64,000 bases of DNA, from positions 1 to 64,000 of the forward strand of contig CADAKY010000008.1 of NCBI GenBank assembly GCA_902788575.1, read 5' to 3'. The stretch comes from an uncultured bacterium. Its GTDB lineage: Bacteria; Cyanobacteriota; Vampirovibrionia; Gastranaerophilales; Gastranaerophilaceae. The notes under the pieces are model-generated. The model worked only from the letters and a program-made list of their open reading frames with translations, ran no database searches and was not told the origin of the DNA. Positions 52,116 through 61,073 of the stretch are shown here, in pieces. The position numbers and the translations under genes were made by a program. Positions within the stretch are counted from its first letter, which is position 1. Every line of letters starts with the position of its first letter.

Positions 52116-53036
52116 ATGGCACTTACAATTAACACAAATTTATCATCTATGATTGTACAAAACAACTTGGCTAAATCAACAAACCAATTGAACAGCGCAA
52201 TCGAAAGAATGACCACAGGTTACAAGATTAACCACGCAGCAGATAACGCAGCAGGTTATTCAATTGCAAGAAACTGGGAAGCAAAAATCAGTTCTTTAGA
52301 CGTAGCCGCAGATAACGCTGCAACAGGTGCAGATATGTTATCTACTCTTGAAGACCATTATGCATTAATTTCTACACACGTTCAACGTGTCAGAGACTTG
52401 ACCGAACAAGCCGCAAACGGAACTTACGGCTCACAATCACTCGCTGCAATCAACTCAGAAATTACTGCAAGACTTAAAGAAATTGACAGAATCGCTGCAA
52501 ACTGCGAATTTAATGGAATTGATTTAATGGCAGGCGGTTCTTCAAAGCAAGCTACAGATGGTCTTGATATTCAGGTTGGTACAGAAGGTACTGCTTCAAA
52601 GAGCAGAATTCATTTGGAAGCTAATTTGTTTGCAAGCGGTGCTGTTAAAGATTTGTTTGAAGCAGGCGGTTTGACAAATACAAGCGTAGAGGATGTTGCA
52701 AAAAGATGTACAGGATACGATCCTTCAGCAAACGGAAACAAAGGCGGTATGGTTGACAATAATCCTGCAGATATGCTTTCAAAAATTGATAATGTAATCA
52801 ATAACATTTCAAAGAGAATCACTACATTAGGTGCTGCACAGAACAGAATTGAATCATCAATTGAATCAATCGGTGTTCAGTCAGAAAACATAACATCATC
52901 ACTTTCAACTTTACGTGATGCCGATGTAGCAACTGAATCTTCAAATTACATTAAAGCTCAGATATTACAACAAGCTTCTGCAACATTACTTGCAACAGCA
53001 AACCAATCACCAAGTATCGCATTGAACTTACTGTAA
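52116..53036 (+). CDS. fliC: flagellin, tandem copy 2
   Basis: 306 residues. The same N- and C-terminal cores as copy 1; the stretch from DHYALISTHVQRVRDL through the NSEITARL helix is nearly identical in DNA as well as protein. The middle has its own TEGTASKSRIHLEANLF and shares TGYDPSANGNKGGM. Ribosome site AAAGGAG. Followed by a strong terminator. Confidence 0.97.
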   Translation: MALTINTNLSSMIVQNNLAKSTNQLNSAIERMTTGYKINHAADNAAGYSIARNWEAKISSLDVAADNAATGADMLSTLEDHYALISTHVQRVRDLTEQAANGTYGSQSLAAINSEITARLKEIDRIAANCEFNGIDLMAGGSSKQATDGLDIQVGTEGTASKSRIHLEANLFASGAVKDLFEAGGLTNTSVEDVAKRCTGYDPSANGNKGGMVDNNPADMLSKIDNVINNISKRITTLGAAQNRIESSIESIGVQSENITSSLSTLRDADVATESSNYIKAQILQQASATLLATANQSPSIALNLL

Positions 53037-53050
53037 ATATAATTACCGCA

Positions 53051-53096
53051 GCAAAAACAAGGACTAAGGAAGTCCTTGTTTTTGCAAGGTTTTTTA
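53051..53096 (+). terminator. terminator after flagellin copy 2
   Basis: GCAAAAACAAGGACT-AAGGA-AGTCCTTGTTTTTGC, 15 perfect pairs, then a T-rich AAGGTTTTTT. Confidence 0.9.
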
Positions 53097-53129
53097 ACAC
53101 TTTTGTAAATTTTTGTAACAAATTTTTAT

Positions 53130-53166
53130 TTAAGCGTTACTAAATCTTAAAAATGTGGAATGTACA
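53130..53166 (+). promoter_or_regulatory. flagellin promoter element, copy 2
   Basis: TTAAGCGTTACTAAA, TCTTAAAAAT, then GTGGAATGTACA, matching 50901-50937 almost base for base. Confidence 0.5.
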
Positions 53167-53194
53167 TGATGGACGCAAGGACGCAATTAATCAT
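53166..53194 (+). promoter_or_regulatory. GGA-rich hairpin in flagellin leader (CsrA-like site)
   Basis: ATGAT (53166-53170) pairs with ATCAT (53190-53194) around a loop containing GGACGCAAGGACGCA, two GGA motifs. The stem is short but the GCAAGGA element is shared with both preceding flagellin leaders. Confidence 0.4.
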
Positions 53195-53215
53195 AAGAGC
53201 CGGAAAGGAGCAAAA

Positions 53216-54121
53216 ATGGCACTAACGATTAACACAAACATATCCTCGCTGATTGTACAGCAGAACTTAAGTAAATCCACAACTCAATTGAATAACGCAA
53301 TTGAGAGAATGACAACAGGTTACAAGATTAACCACGCTTCGGATAACGCAGCAGGTTATTCAATAGCAAGAAACTGGGAAGCTAAGTTAAGCTCCCTCGA
53401 CATCGCATCAGAAAATGCCGCAACGGGTTCTGATATGCTTGCAACATTAGAAGACAACTACAGTCTTATTTCATCACACCTTCAACGTGTCAGAGATTTG
53501 ACAGAGCAAGCGGCAAACGGAACTTACGGTAAAACATCCAAGGAAGCTATCCAATCAGAAATCAAAGCAAGACTTGAAGAAGTCGATAGAATTGCAGCAA
53601 ATTGTGAGTTCAATGGCAAATCTATGATGGACGGTTCGATAACAGCGGATTTGGCAATTCAGGTAGGTACAGACGGTACAGAATCTAAAAGCCAGATAAA
53701 ACTTGAACAGTCAATTTTTTCAAGAGGCGATATCGATGCATTATTTAATAATGCAACCGGAGCTGCAACAGAATCTTCCAAGGCGGATGCAAGAAATGCA
53801 ATTGCAAAGCAATGTGCAGATTTGAAAACAGAAAATACTGAAAAATCAGCAGCTGAAATGTTAGCAAGCATTGATTCCGTAATTGAAAAAATTTCAAGCA
53901 GAGTTACAAAACTGGGTGCGGCTCAAAACAGAATCGAATCCGCAATTGAGTCAATCGGTGTTCAGTCTGAAAACATTACATCATCACTTTCAACTCTCAG
54001 AGATGCGGATGTTGCTAATGAATCTTCAAATTACATCAAAGCTCAAATTCTTCAGCAGGCTTCTGCAACATTACTTGCAACAGCTAACCAGACCCCGAGT
54101 ATTGCACTTAACTTGTTGTAA
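53216..54121 (+). CDS. fliC: flagellin, tandem copy 3
   Basis: 301 residues. Same core as the other tandem copies but with a distinct middle (ITADLAIQVGTDGTESKSQIKLEQSIF) lacking the TGYDPSAN motif. The frame is open 63 bases further upstream, but GGAAAGGAG at 53201-53210 supports ATG 53216. Followed by a terminator and a divergent function (helicase). Confidence 0.97.
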   Translation: MALTINTNISSLIVQQNLSKSTTQLNNAIERMTTGYKINHASDNAAGYSIARNWEAKLSSLDIASENAATGSDMLATLEDNYSLISSHLQRVRDLTEQAANGTYGKTSKEAIQSEIKARLEEVDRIAANCEFNGKSMMDGSITADLAIQVGTDGTESKSQIKLEQSIFSRGDIDALFNNATGAATESSKADARNAIAKQCADLKTENTEKSAAEMLASIDSVIEKISSRVTKLGAAQNRIESAIESIGVQSENITSSLSTLRDADVANESSNYIKAQILQQASATLLATANQTPSIALNLL

Positions 54122-54149
54122 AGATTCAAAAATATACATTAATTCCAAT

Positions 54150-54183
54150 AAGCAAGGGTATAAAAACCTTGCTTTTCTTTTTG
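54150..54183 (+). terminator. terminator after flagellin copy 3
   Basis: AAGCAAGG-GTATAAAAA-CCTTGCTT then TTCTTTTTG; eight perfect pairs. Confidence 0.8.
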
Positions 54184-54231
54184 AATTTTAAATTTTATGC
54201 TACAATACAAAACAGGGATAGCGAGGTTGAT

Positions 54232-56526
54232 ATGTACGAATTTCCTTTTGAATTAGATGAGTTTCAAAAAGAGGCATGTGATTGTATTACAAACGGTAAA
54301 AGTGTTGTTGTGTGTGCACCTACCGGTGCCGGAAAAACCGTTATTGCACAGCATGCAATCCACTGCGCACTTGAAAAAGGAGAGAGAGTATTTTATACAA
54401 CCCCTCTAAAAGCTTTGTCTAATCAAAAGTTTAGTGATTTCTCAGAACAATACGGTGCTGAAAAGGTAGGTCTTTTAACCGGTGACAGTTCTCATAATCG
54501 TGATGCGCAGATTGTTGTTATGACAACAGAGGTTTTCAGAAATATGCTTTACGGAACAAATTTCGGTTCAGTTAAAGACAATATGAAAAATGTCAGATAC
54601 GTTATTTTAGACGAAGTGCATTATATGAATGATGAACAGCGCGGAACAGTTTGGGAAGAGAGCATAATTTACTGTCCTACAAATGTTCAGATTATTGCGT
54701 TGTCTGCAACAGTTGCAAATGCTGATAAATTAACGGAATGGATAAATACGGTTCATTCAAAAACAGAACTTATCAATACGGATTTCAGACCTGTTCCGTT
54801 GAGATTTTATTATTTTGATTCATCACAACCCCATACTATTTTACCTCTTTTAACGCCCAGCGGAGCATTAAATAACAAAATTCGTCCCGAAAAGAAGCAT
54901 TTTAAATCAGGTAAACCCGTTCAAAAAAGAAACACAGTAAAAGATGTTGTAAGAGTTTTGCATGAAAAAGACATGCTTCCGGCAATTTATTTTACGTTTT
55001 CCAGAAAGAAATGTGATGAGCAGATGGAAAAATGTGCGGAATTGTGTTTGGTTTCACCGAAAGAACAGGCTCAGATAAGGGAAATAATTGATGATTATAT
55101 TGCTGAAAATCCTTATCTGTACAAAAATAAACATATAGAATACTTGCTTCAGGGAGTAGCTTCACACCACGCAGGGCTTTTGCCGGGGTGGAAAATTTTA
55201 GTCGAAAAACTTTTTCAGAAGGGACTAATAAAGGTAGTTTTTGCGACAGAAACTCTGGCAGCAGGAATCAACATGCCGGCACGTTCAACGGTCATAAGTT
55301 CTATAAGCAAAAGAACCGATACAGGTCACAGAACTCTTACCCCGAGTGAATTTTTGCAAATGTCAGGAAGAGCCGGAAGACGCGGGATGGACGAAATCGG
55401 GTATGTAACAATAGTGGGAACAGCTTTTCAAACACCGGAGGAAGTTGCAGAACTTGTTTTGAGTGACGCAAATCCTCTTGAAAGCAAATTCTCGCCAAGT
55501 TATTCAATGGTCTCAAATCTTTTACAGAGATTTACTTTAGATGAGGCAAAAGAACTCGTCTTGAAAAGTTTTGGATATTTTTCTTCAAATTCCAGAATAG
55601 AACCGCTTTTAAAAGTTCAGAGAGAAAATCAGGAAAAAATTGATGAAAGCAATTCTTTTGTTTGTCATTATAAAAGAACCAATCAGGATTTAATGGATTA
55701 CAATAAAGTAAGAGAAATTTATGTCCAGAACAGGCGTGTATTTAAGACTATACAAAAGCAGGAAAAGAAGAAAAACAGACCCCTGAATGATGAAGCAAAA
55801 GAATTCGGACGTCAGACAAAAATTATGCTTGACAAAATGCACTCTTATGAGTGTGATACCTGTAAGCTATTCAAAAAGCACATGAAAAGTATAGAAATAT
55901 TAAACAGGTATGAAGCGAAGCAAAAACAATTATCAAAGGAAATTGAGCGTCAGAAGGATATTTTTTGGAACAGATTTTTATCTCACAGAGCCGTTTTAAC
56001 CGAAATGGGCTATTTAAAAGACGATTATCCGACAGAAAAAGGTATAACTGTTTCTCAAATTCGTTCAGAAAATGAGCTTTTTCTTGCAGAAGTTATATTC
56101 TCGGGAGTTTTGGAGGGGCTTACGCCTGCAGAACTTGCGGGTGTGATTTGCTCATTGACAACAGAGGATATGAGGGCTGATTTGTTTTCACAACTTCCGC
56201 TTTCGCCGAATGTAAGGAAAAGATTGAATAAAATAAAAGATATCAAACGCTCACTGGATAAAAAACAAAAGAATTATGATGTCGAAGATCCGATGTATAT
56301 CAACGCATTTTATTCCCCGTTAATAGAGCTGTGGGTTACAGGTTCCGAGTGGGACGATATTATTGATCAGGTTGATATGGGCGAAGGTGATATAGTAAGA
56401 ACTTTTAAACGTGTAATTGATGTTCTGAGACAATTCTGTACAATTGAAAATATTCCGGAAGATTTGGCATTCACGGCAAGAGAAGCAATAAACCTTATTA
56501 ACAGAAGTCCTATTGATGTTGATTAG
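54232..56526 (+). CDS. Ski2/Mtr4-like DExH RNA helicase
   Basis: 764 residues. Motif I APTGAGKT, motif II DEVHYM, motif III SAT, motif VI QMSGRAGRRGMDE. The C-terminal DSHCT-type domain is present (PLIELWVTGSEWDDIIDQVDMGEGDIVRTFKRVIDVLRQ region), as in Ski2, Mtr4 and the cyanobacterial/plastid ISE2-type helicases. A Cys pair (YECDTCKLF) lies in the linker. Role probably in RNA turnover or ribosome assembly. GAGG precedes ATG 54232; the frame opens 63 bases earlier. Overlaps the convergent next gene by 17 bases. Confidence 0.9.
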   Translation: MYEFPFELDEFQKEACDCITNGKSVVVCAPTGAGKTVIAQHAIHCALEKGERVFYTTPLKALSNQKFSDFSEQYGAEKVGLLTGDSSHNRDAQIVVMTTEVFRNMLYGTNFGSVKDNMKNVRYVILDEVHYMNDEQRGTVWEESIIYCPTNVQIIALSATVANADKLTEWINTVHSKTELINTDFRPVPLRFYYFDSSQPHTILPLLTPSGALNNKIRPEKKHFKSGKPVQKRNTVKDVVRVLHEKDMLPAIYFTFSRKKCDEQMEKCAELCLVSPKEQAQIREIIDDYIAENPYLYKNKHIEYLLQGVASHHAGLLPGWKILVEKLFQKGLIKVVFATETLAAGINMPARSTVISSISKRTDTGHRTLTPSEFLQMSGRAGRRGMDEIGYVTIVGTAFQTPEEVAELVLSDANPLESKFSPSYSMVSNLLQRFTLDEAKELVLKSFGYFSSNSRIEPLLKVQRENQEKIDESNSFVCHYKRTNQDLMDYNKVREIYVQNRRVFKTIQKQEKKKNRPLNDEAKEFGRQTKIMLDKMHSYECDTCKLFKKHMKSIEILNRYEAKQKQLSKEIERQKDIFWNRFLSHRAVLTEMGYLKDDYPTEKGITVSQIRSENELFLAEVIFSGVLEGLTPAELAGVICSLTTEDMRADLFSQLPLSPNVRKRLNKIKDIKRSLDKKQKNYDVEDPMYINAFYSPLIELWVTGSEWDDIIDQVDMGEGDIVRTFKRVIDVLRQFCTIENIPEDLAFTAREAINLINRSPIDVD

Positions 56527-58297
56527 AATTTGTTTTGTGCGTAAATAAATACCAAGACGCAGCCACAACTCCAATTAATGCGATTGAGCCTGCAATAATA
56601 AACATTTTTGTATTTTTCGTTTCGGTTTGTTCAAGAATTTTTCTGTATTTTTTTATTTTGTTAAACAATTCCGGCTTTTCTTTATCCAGTCCTTGAGCAA
56701 TAAATTGTTTTTCAAGAGCATCCATCGGATTAAATGCTTCACCTTTTTGTAATGCATTATGGTAAAAATCTTCAAAATTTGCAGGAATTTTCGCGGTGTA
56801 ATTTTCCGTTGGTGCGGGATTATCCTTGTACTGTCCGCCCATTCCGAGTGCGTGCATAAAAAATAACATTACGTTTTTACTGCTCATAGGTTCAGCGAAT
56901 TTTGCTTTTAAAAATTCGCTGTAGGTTTTTAATTTTTCCGAAGGTATTTTTAAAATTTGACTTAAAATGTCAGCTTGTTCTTTTGAATATTCAATTTTAT
57001 GCGAATCGTGGTTTGACGCGCCTAAAACATAATTTTTCCAGCCTCTTCTTTTAAAGGCACTATCGCATCCCCAGTCTTCTTTTATATAATCTGAAGTTAT
57101 GTATTGCATCCTCTCTGCAATATAAGGTTTTAAATTAAATTTATCAAACATTGAAAAATGATTTGGATCAGCAGTAAATTCGTAAATTATGTTACTTAAA
57201 TCAAAGTTATTTCCTTTTGTTTTAATGGTTTCTTCCTCTATAATTTTCAGGAATTTATCCTGCCAATCAAATTTTATCAATTGTTTGGCTTTTGGGTTTA
57301 TAATAACAGGCTCGGTATAAGTCCAGGCTGCGTCCACTCTGAATCCGTCAAAATATTTTGCGTAAAATTTTGTTTTTTCTCTCAAAATTTCTTCTGCCTC
57401 TTTACTCTTAAAATCTAAAGCCGGCAGTCCCCAACCAATGCTGTAATCTTTTAAGAAAGCCTTTGGGTGCGCCCATTTTTCATCGGCAGAAAATCCGCAA
57501 GGCATATCACCAAACAGCTTTATTCCTTTTTTGTTTAATTTATCTTTTGCCTTTAAAAAGTGTTTTTCAGCAAGAAACTGCTTAAATAAATAAAAATCTG
57601 CCTGAGGCATTTTTTTGAGTACAGCTATTCTCTCTTTTCTTTTCATTGCGGGCACAATTGTTTCATCATAAAGGTTTGCATCTAATTCAGCCCAATTCTT
57701 TGTATTGTGTGTCCCGTATAAATCTGTCAGCGCGTAAAAAATACTTTTTGCTTCCAGACGATTAGCATTTTGACGCTTAAAGTATTCAAACTCAAGCTGC
57801 ATGTTTAATGGGAGTTCATTATATATATTTTTTAAAAGTTTTTCCTGCTCTGATTTTGAATCAACAACATTTGAAAAATTAACTCTGTCTGAAATATTAT
57901 TTGTATTCACAAGTTTTTTAAAATCTTCATTCGATAAAATTTCTTTTGCATCAATAATATAATTTCCAAAATCCATAGATGAGCCGGAATACAGCGGATA
58001 TTGTTCATGATTTTTATGACATTGTCCAATAGGTAAAAGCTGGATTTCGTTAATTCCCCAATATTTCTTTGTAAAATCAAAAAATCTTTGGCTTTCATCA
58101 GAATTTAAATTCCCGACACCCGTATTATTTTGAGATGATTGCGGCAGCGAAGAGGCAGGGAGTATGAGGATATTTTTACCGTTTTTTTGACCGGAAGCTG
58201 TTTCTCTTGCTTCTTTTAAAACGTTAAAATAGTCGGCTTCTTCATTTTTTCGGAGCCTTCTTTGAAAAGAAACTGATGTATTGTAATTTATTCTCAT
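56510..58297 (-). CDS. malQ: 4-alpha-glucanotransferase (GH77) with C-terminal membrane anchor
   Basis: 595 residues. GH77 motifs: ILPASSLPQSSQNNTGVGNL near the N-terminus, KLFGDMPCGFSADEKWAHP, DYSIGWGLPALDF, and DGFRVDAAWTYTEP with the nucleophile Asp. It transfers alpha-1,4-glucans between acceptors. Unusually, the last 30 residues form a membrane helix (MFIIAGSIALIGVVAASWYLF) plus a short polar tail; typical MalQ is soluble. The N-terminal NTSVSFQRRLRK resembles the N-terminus of the GH13 enzyme at 7288. Confidence 0.88.
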   Translation of the reverse strand: MRINYNTSVSFQRRLRKNEEADYFNVLKEARETASGQKNGKNILILPASSLPQSSQNNTGVGNLNSDESQRFFDFTKKYWGINEIQLLPIGQCHKNHEQYPLYSGSSMDFGNYIIDAKEILSNEDFKKLVNTNNISDRVNFSNVVDSKSEQEKLLKNIYNELPLNMQLEFEYFKRQNANRLEAKSIFYALTDLYGTHNTKNWAELDANLYDETIVPAMKRKERIAVLKKMPQADFYLFKQFLAEKHFLKAKDKLNKKGIKLFGDMPCGFSADEKWAHPKAFLKDYSIGWGLPALDFKSKEAEEILREKTKFYAKYFDGFRVDAAWTYTEPVIINPKAKQLIKFDWQDKFLKIIEEETIKTKGNNFDLSNIIYEFTADPNHFSMFDKFNLKPYIAERMQYITSDYIKEDWGCDSAFKRRGWKNYVLGASNHDSHKIEYSKEQADILSQILKIPSEKLKTYSEFLKAKFAEPMSSKNVMLFFMHALGMGGQYKDNPAPTENYTAKIPANFEDFYHNALQKGEAFNPMDALEKQFIAQGLDKEKPELFNKIKKYRKILEQTETKNTKMFIIAGSIALIGVVAASWYLFTHKTNSNQHQ

Positions 58298-58447
58298 ACA
58301 GCAAACCTTTTCTATATCAAAACCAATAAATAAAAATTTTTGCGCTTTTATGTAGAATTGTTAAAACTGATTTAAATAAAATTGCATTATAAATATCTTT
58401 AATATAGTATTGAATTAAAGAAGAAGAATGAAAAAGGAGGACGCTTA

Positions 58448-59584
58448 ATGTTCAAAAAATTACTTAAGGGTTTATTTGTTCTATGTGCTTTAATTGTTAT
58501 GAATGCACCTGCAAATGCCTTTTATACAGATATGGATGAAAGCCACTGGTGCTACCAGTCTGTAAAATTCTTGACTGAAATCGGTGTTTTGGTAGGTTAT
58601 CCGGACGGAACATACAAACCTGACATTCCGGTATCAAGAGCAGAATTTGCATCAATGGTTATAAAATCATTAGGACAGGAAAATGCAAATATCACCCAGC
58701 CGATTGATTATGCTGATATCGAGCCGGATTTCTGGGGCTACAATATTATACAAAAGGCTGTATATTTTGACTTGATTCCGAACGGAAAAGGACAAAATTT
58801 CAGACCTTATGACCCTGTTACAAGGGCAGAGGCAATTTCTATTGCTGTAAATGCGCTGACAACTTCACAAATCAGTGAACAGAGAGCGCAAAACATAATT
58901 TCAAAAAGCTATGAAGACTATACTCAGTTGCCGGCATGGTTTATGATGGCAGCTGCAAAATCTCAGCTTCTTGACTTAGACCCGATTATTCCGGGACACG
59001 AAGGTAAGATGGAACCGAACAGACCGATGAACAGAGCAGAAGTTGCGGTTCTTCTTTATAAGATGATGCAGGAAGCTAAATTGAATCCTAATGCAAAACT
59101 TGCAGAAAATATGCAAAAAAGAACAGCAGACGGTTATATTCTCGATAACGTAAGAGTACAGGGTTCAATTGGTGTTATTCCGGCAGGAGCTATTTTCCCG
59201 ATTAAACTTGAAAGCGTTTTAGGCTCTGCAATCTCTAGCGCTACAGATGTTTATACAGCAAAAGTTCCTAACAACATTGTTACAAAAGAAAGATACTTGC
59301 TTGTATCAGAAGGCAGCGACCTTAAAGGTCAGGTTAAATATGTACAAAGAGGAAAACTCTTTAAACAAAACGGTGAAGTAATCATTAAGAATGAATTGCT
59401 TGTAACTCCGAATGACCAAGCTGTAATGTTATACGGTGTAGCAACACTTGATCCTGAAGTTAAAGGTTTCTGGAGAAAGTTATTCAAAGGAAAACAAGTA
59501 TTAACAACAAACGGTCAAATTGTTAATATCAGACTTCTCGGACCATTAAAAATTGACCTTACAAACGGTTATATTTACGAATAG
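58448..59584 (+). CDS. SLH-domain surface protein with VirB10-like C-terminal domain
   Basis: 378 residues. Signal peptide MFKKLLKGLFVLCALIVMNAPANA. Three SLH-like repeats follow, with WCYQSVKFLTEIGVLVGYPDGTYKPDIPVSRAEFASMV as the clearest (here quoted only as GYPDGTYKPDIPVSRAEFA). The C-terminal third holds IPAGAIFPIKLESVLGSAISS and a PN-x-I-V pattern like the three secreted proteins at 36.6-38.9 kb. SLH proteins anchor to the wall or to peptidoglycan-linked polysaccharide. Strong AAAGGAGG ribosome site. Confidence 0.85.
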   Translation: MFKKLLKGLFVLCALIVMNAPANAFYTDMDESHWCYQSVKFLTEIGVLVGYPDGTYKPDIPVSRAEFASMVIKSLGQENANITQPIDYADIEPDFWGYNIIQKAVYFDLIPNGKGQNFRPYDPVTRAEAISIAVNALTTSQISEQRAQNIISKSYEDYTQLPAWFMMAAAKSQLLDLDPIIPGHEGKMEPNRPMNRAEVAVLLYKMMQEAKLNPNAKLAENMQKRTADGYILDNVRVQGSIGVIPAGAIFPIKLESVLGSAISSATDVYTAKVPNNIVTKERYLLVSEGSDLKGQVKYVQRGKLFKQNGEVIIKNELLVTPNDQAVMLYGVATLDPEVKGFWRKLFKGKQVLTTNGQIVNIRLLGPLKIDLTNGYIYE

Positions 59585-59604
59585 TTAAAGTATAATTTCT
59601 AATT

Positions 59605-59638
59605 AAAAAGGATGGCTTTTAAACCATCCTTTTTTTTG
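59605..59638 (+). terminator. terminator after SLH gene
   Basis: AAAAAGGATGG-CTTTTAAA-CCATCCTTTTT within a run of T; 11 pairs. Confidence 0.88.
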
Positions 59639-59747
59639 TTTGTGTATAAATACTGCGAAGAGATGAAAAATATGCAAAACTCTTTACTTTTAAATTCAAA
59701 AATAGTAAAATAAACGGGTTAAACTATACAAAAGAGAGGTATAATAA

Positions 59748-61073
59748 ATGAAATTTCATATGCAGGTGCTGATTGCACTTGGGTTAGGCTTAAAACGTAA
59801 TTGGCATATTTTTGCAGGGCTTGTACTGGGTGTGTTTGTAGGTATTTGGATGCATGCACATCCGAATGAATTAGTGACTACAATTCTTACTTTTATAGGT
59901 CAGGTATTTATAAGATTAATCCAAATGGTTGTTATTCCGTTAGTAATTTCAGCTATTGTTATCGGTATAACTTCTGTTGGTGACAGTAAACAAATAGGTA
60001 AACTCGGAACAAAAATGGTACTGTATTACGGTATCATTACAGCAGCTGCTGTAACAATCGGTACTGCATTGGCATTGATTTTCCAGCCGGGGCTTGGTGC
60101 GGCACATTATATCAATGCAGATGTAGCGGGAGATATTCAGGCACAGGTTGCTTCAACTATCGAAGCTCAAAGAGGAAATCTTTTGAATATACTTCTCGGT
60201 TTTATTCCTAAGAATCCACTTGCATCAATTTCAAGCGGAGATATGGTTCCGATTATAGTATTTGCTTTAATGTTTTCAATAGCGCTTGCAAGAGTCGGTG
60301 AAATTAACAGACCGTTTGTAAGCTTTTTCGAGTCAATTTTTGCCGCAACAATGAAAATTACAGACTGGATAATGAGCTTTGCTGCTCCCGGTGTATTTGC
60401 TTTGACAGCAGTTGCTGTTTCATCATTTGGTGTAGATATCTTTACAAGTATTTCAAAATATTTGGGAGTGTTAGCATTAGGTTTTGGTATTCAATTCTTT
60501 TTAGTGTACCCTATATTTTTAAAGATTTTTTCAAATGTACCTGTTTGGATGCTTTATGCGGCAATTGCCGAAGCTATGATGGTTGCTTTTGGAACGGCAA
60601 GTTCGTCTGCAACGTTGCCATTAACTATTGCATGTTGTGAAAAACGCGGAATTTCTCATAAAGTTGCAAGTTTTGTACTTCCGTTAGGTGCAACATTAAA
60701 TATGGACGGTACTGCGATGCTTCAAACAGTTGCGGTTATATTCTTAACTCAGGCATACGGTGTAGCGTTGACTCCGTTCTTGATAGTACAAATTGCTCTG
60801 CTTGCAATAATTGCATCATCAACTTGCGCCGGTATTCCGGGGGCTGGTTTGATTACAATTGCACTTGTGCTTAACGGAATGGGATTAAGCCCTGAACAAT
60901 TGGTTGCAGGATTTGCATTCTTATTCACAATCGAAAGAATTACAGATATGATGCGAACACTGCTTAATGTAACTTCTGATGCGGTAGTTGCGGCAGCTAT
61001 AGCTGATAATGAAAATGAAATTAATTATGATTTATTGAACAATCCGGAAGAATACGGAGATATAATTAACTGA
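59748..61073 (+). CDS. dicarboxylate/amino acid:cation symporter (DAACS)
   Basis: 441 residues with eight membrane helices and two hairpins. Family motifs are FGTASSSATLP in hairpin 1, the NMDGT in helix 7, GIPGAGL in hairpin 2 and RITDMMRTLLNVTSD in helix 8. It imports glutamate/aspartate or C4-dicarboxylates with H+ or Na+. Preceded by a GAGAGG ribosome site. Its end overlaps convergent mtaB by eight bases. Confidence 0.92.
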   Translation: MKFHMQVLIALGLGLKRNWHIFAGLVLGVFVGIWMHAHPNELVTTILTFIGQVFIRLIQMVVIPLVISAIVIGITSVGDSKQIGKLGTKMVLYYGIITAAAVTIGTALALIFQPGLGAAHYINADVAGDIQAQVASTIEAQRGNLLNILLGFIPKNPLASISSGDMVPIIVFALMFSIALARVGEINRPFVSFFESIFAATMKITDWIMSFAAPGVFALTAVAVSSFGVDIFTSISKYLGVLALGFGIQFFLVYPIFLKIFSNVPVWMLYAAIAEAMMVAFGTASSSATLPLTIACCEKRGISHKVASFVLPLGATLNMDGTAMLQTVAVIFLTQAYGVALTPFLIVQIALLAIIASSTCAGIPGAGLITIALVLNGMGLSPEQLVAGFAFLFTIERITDMMRTLLNVTSDAVVAAAIADNENEINYDLLNNPEEYGDIIN

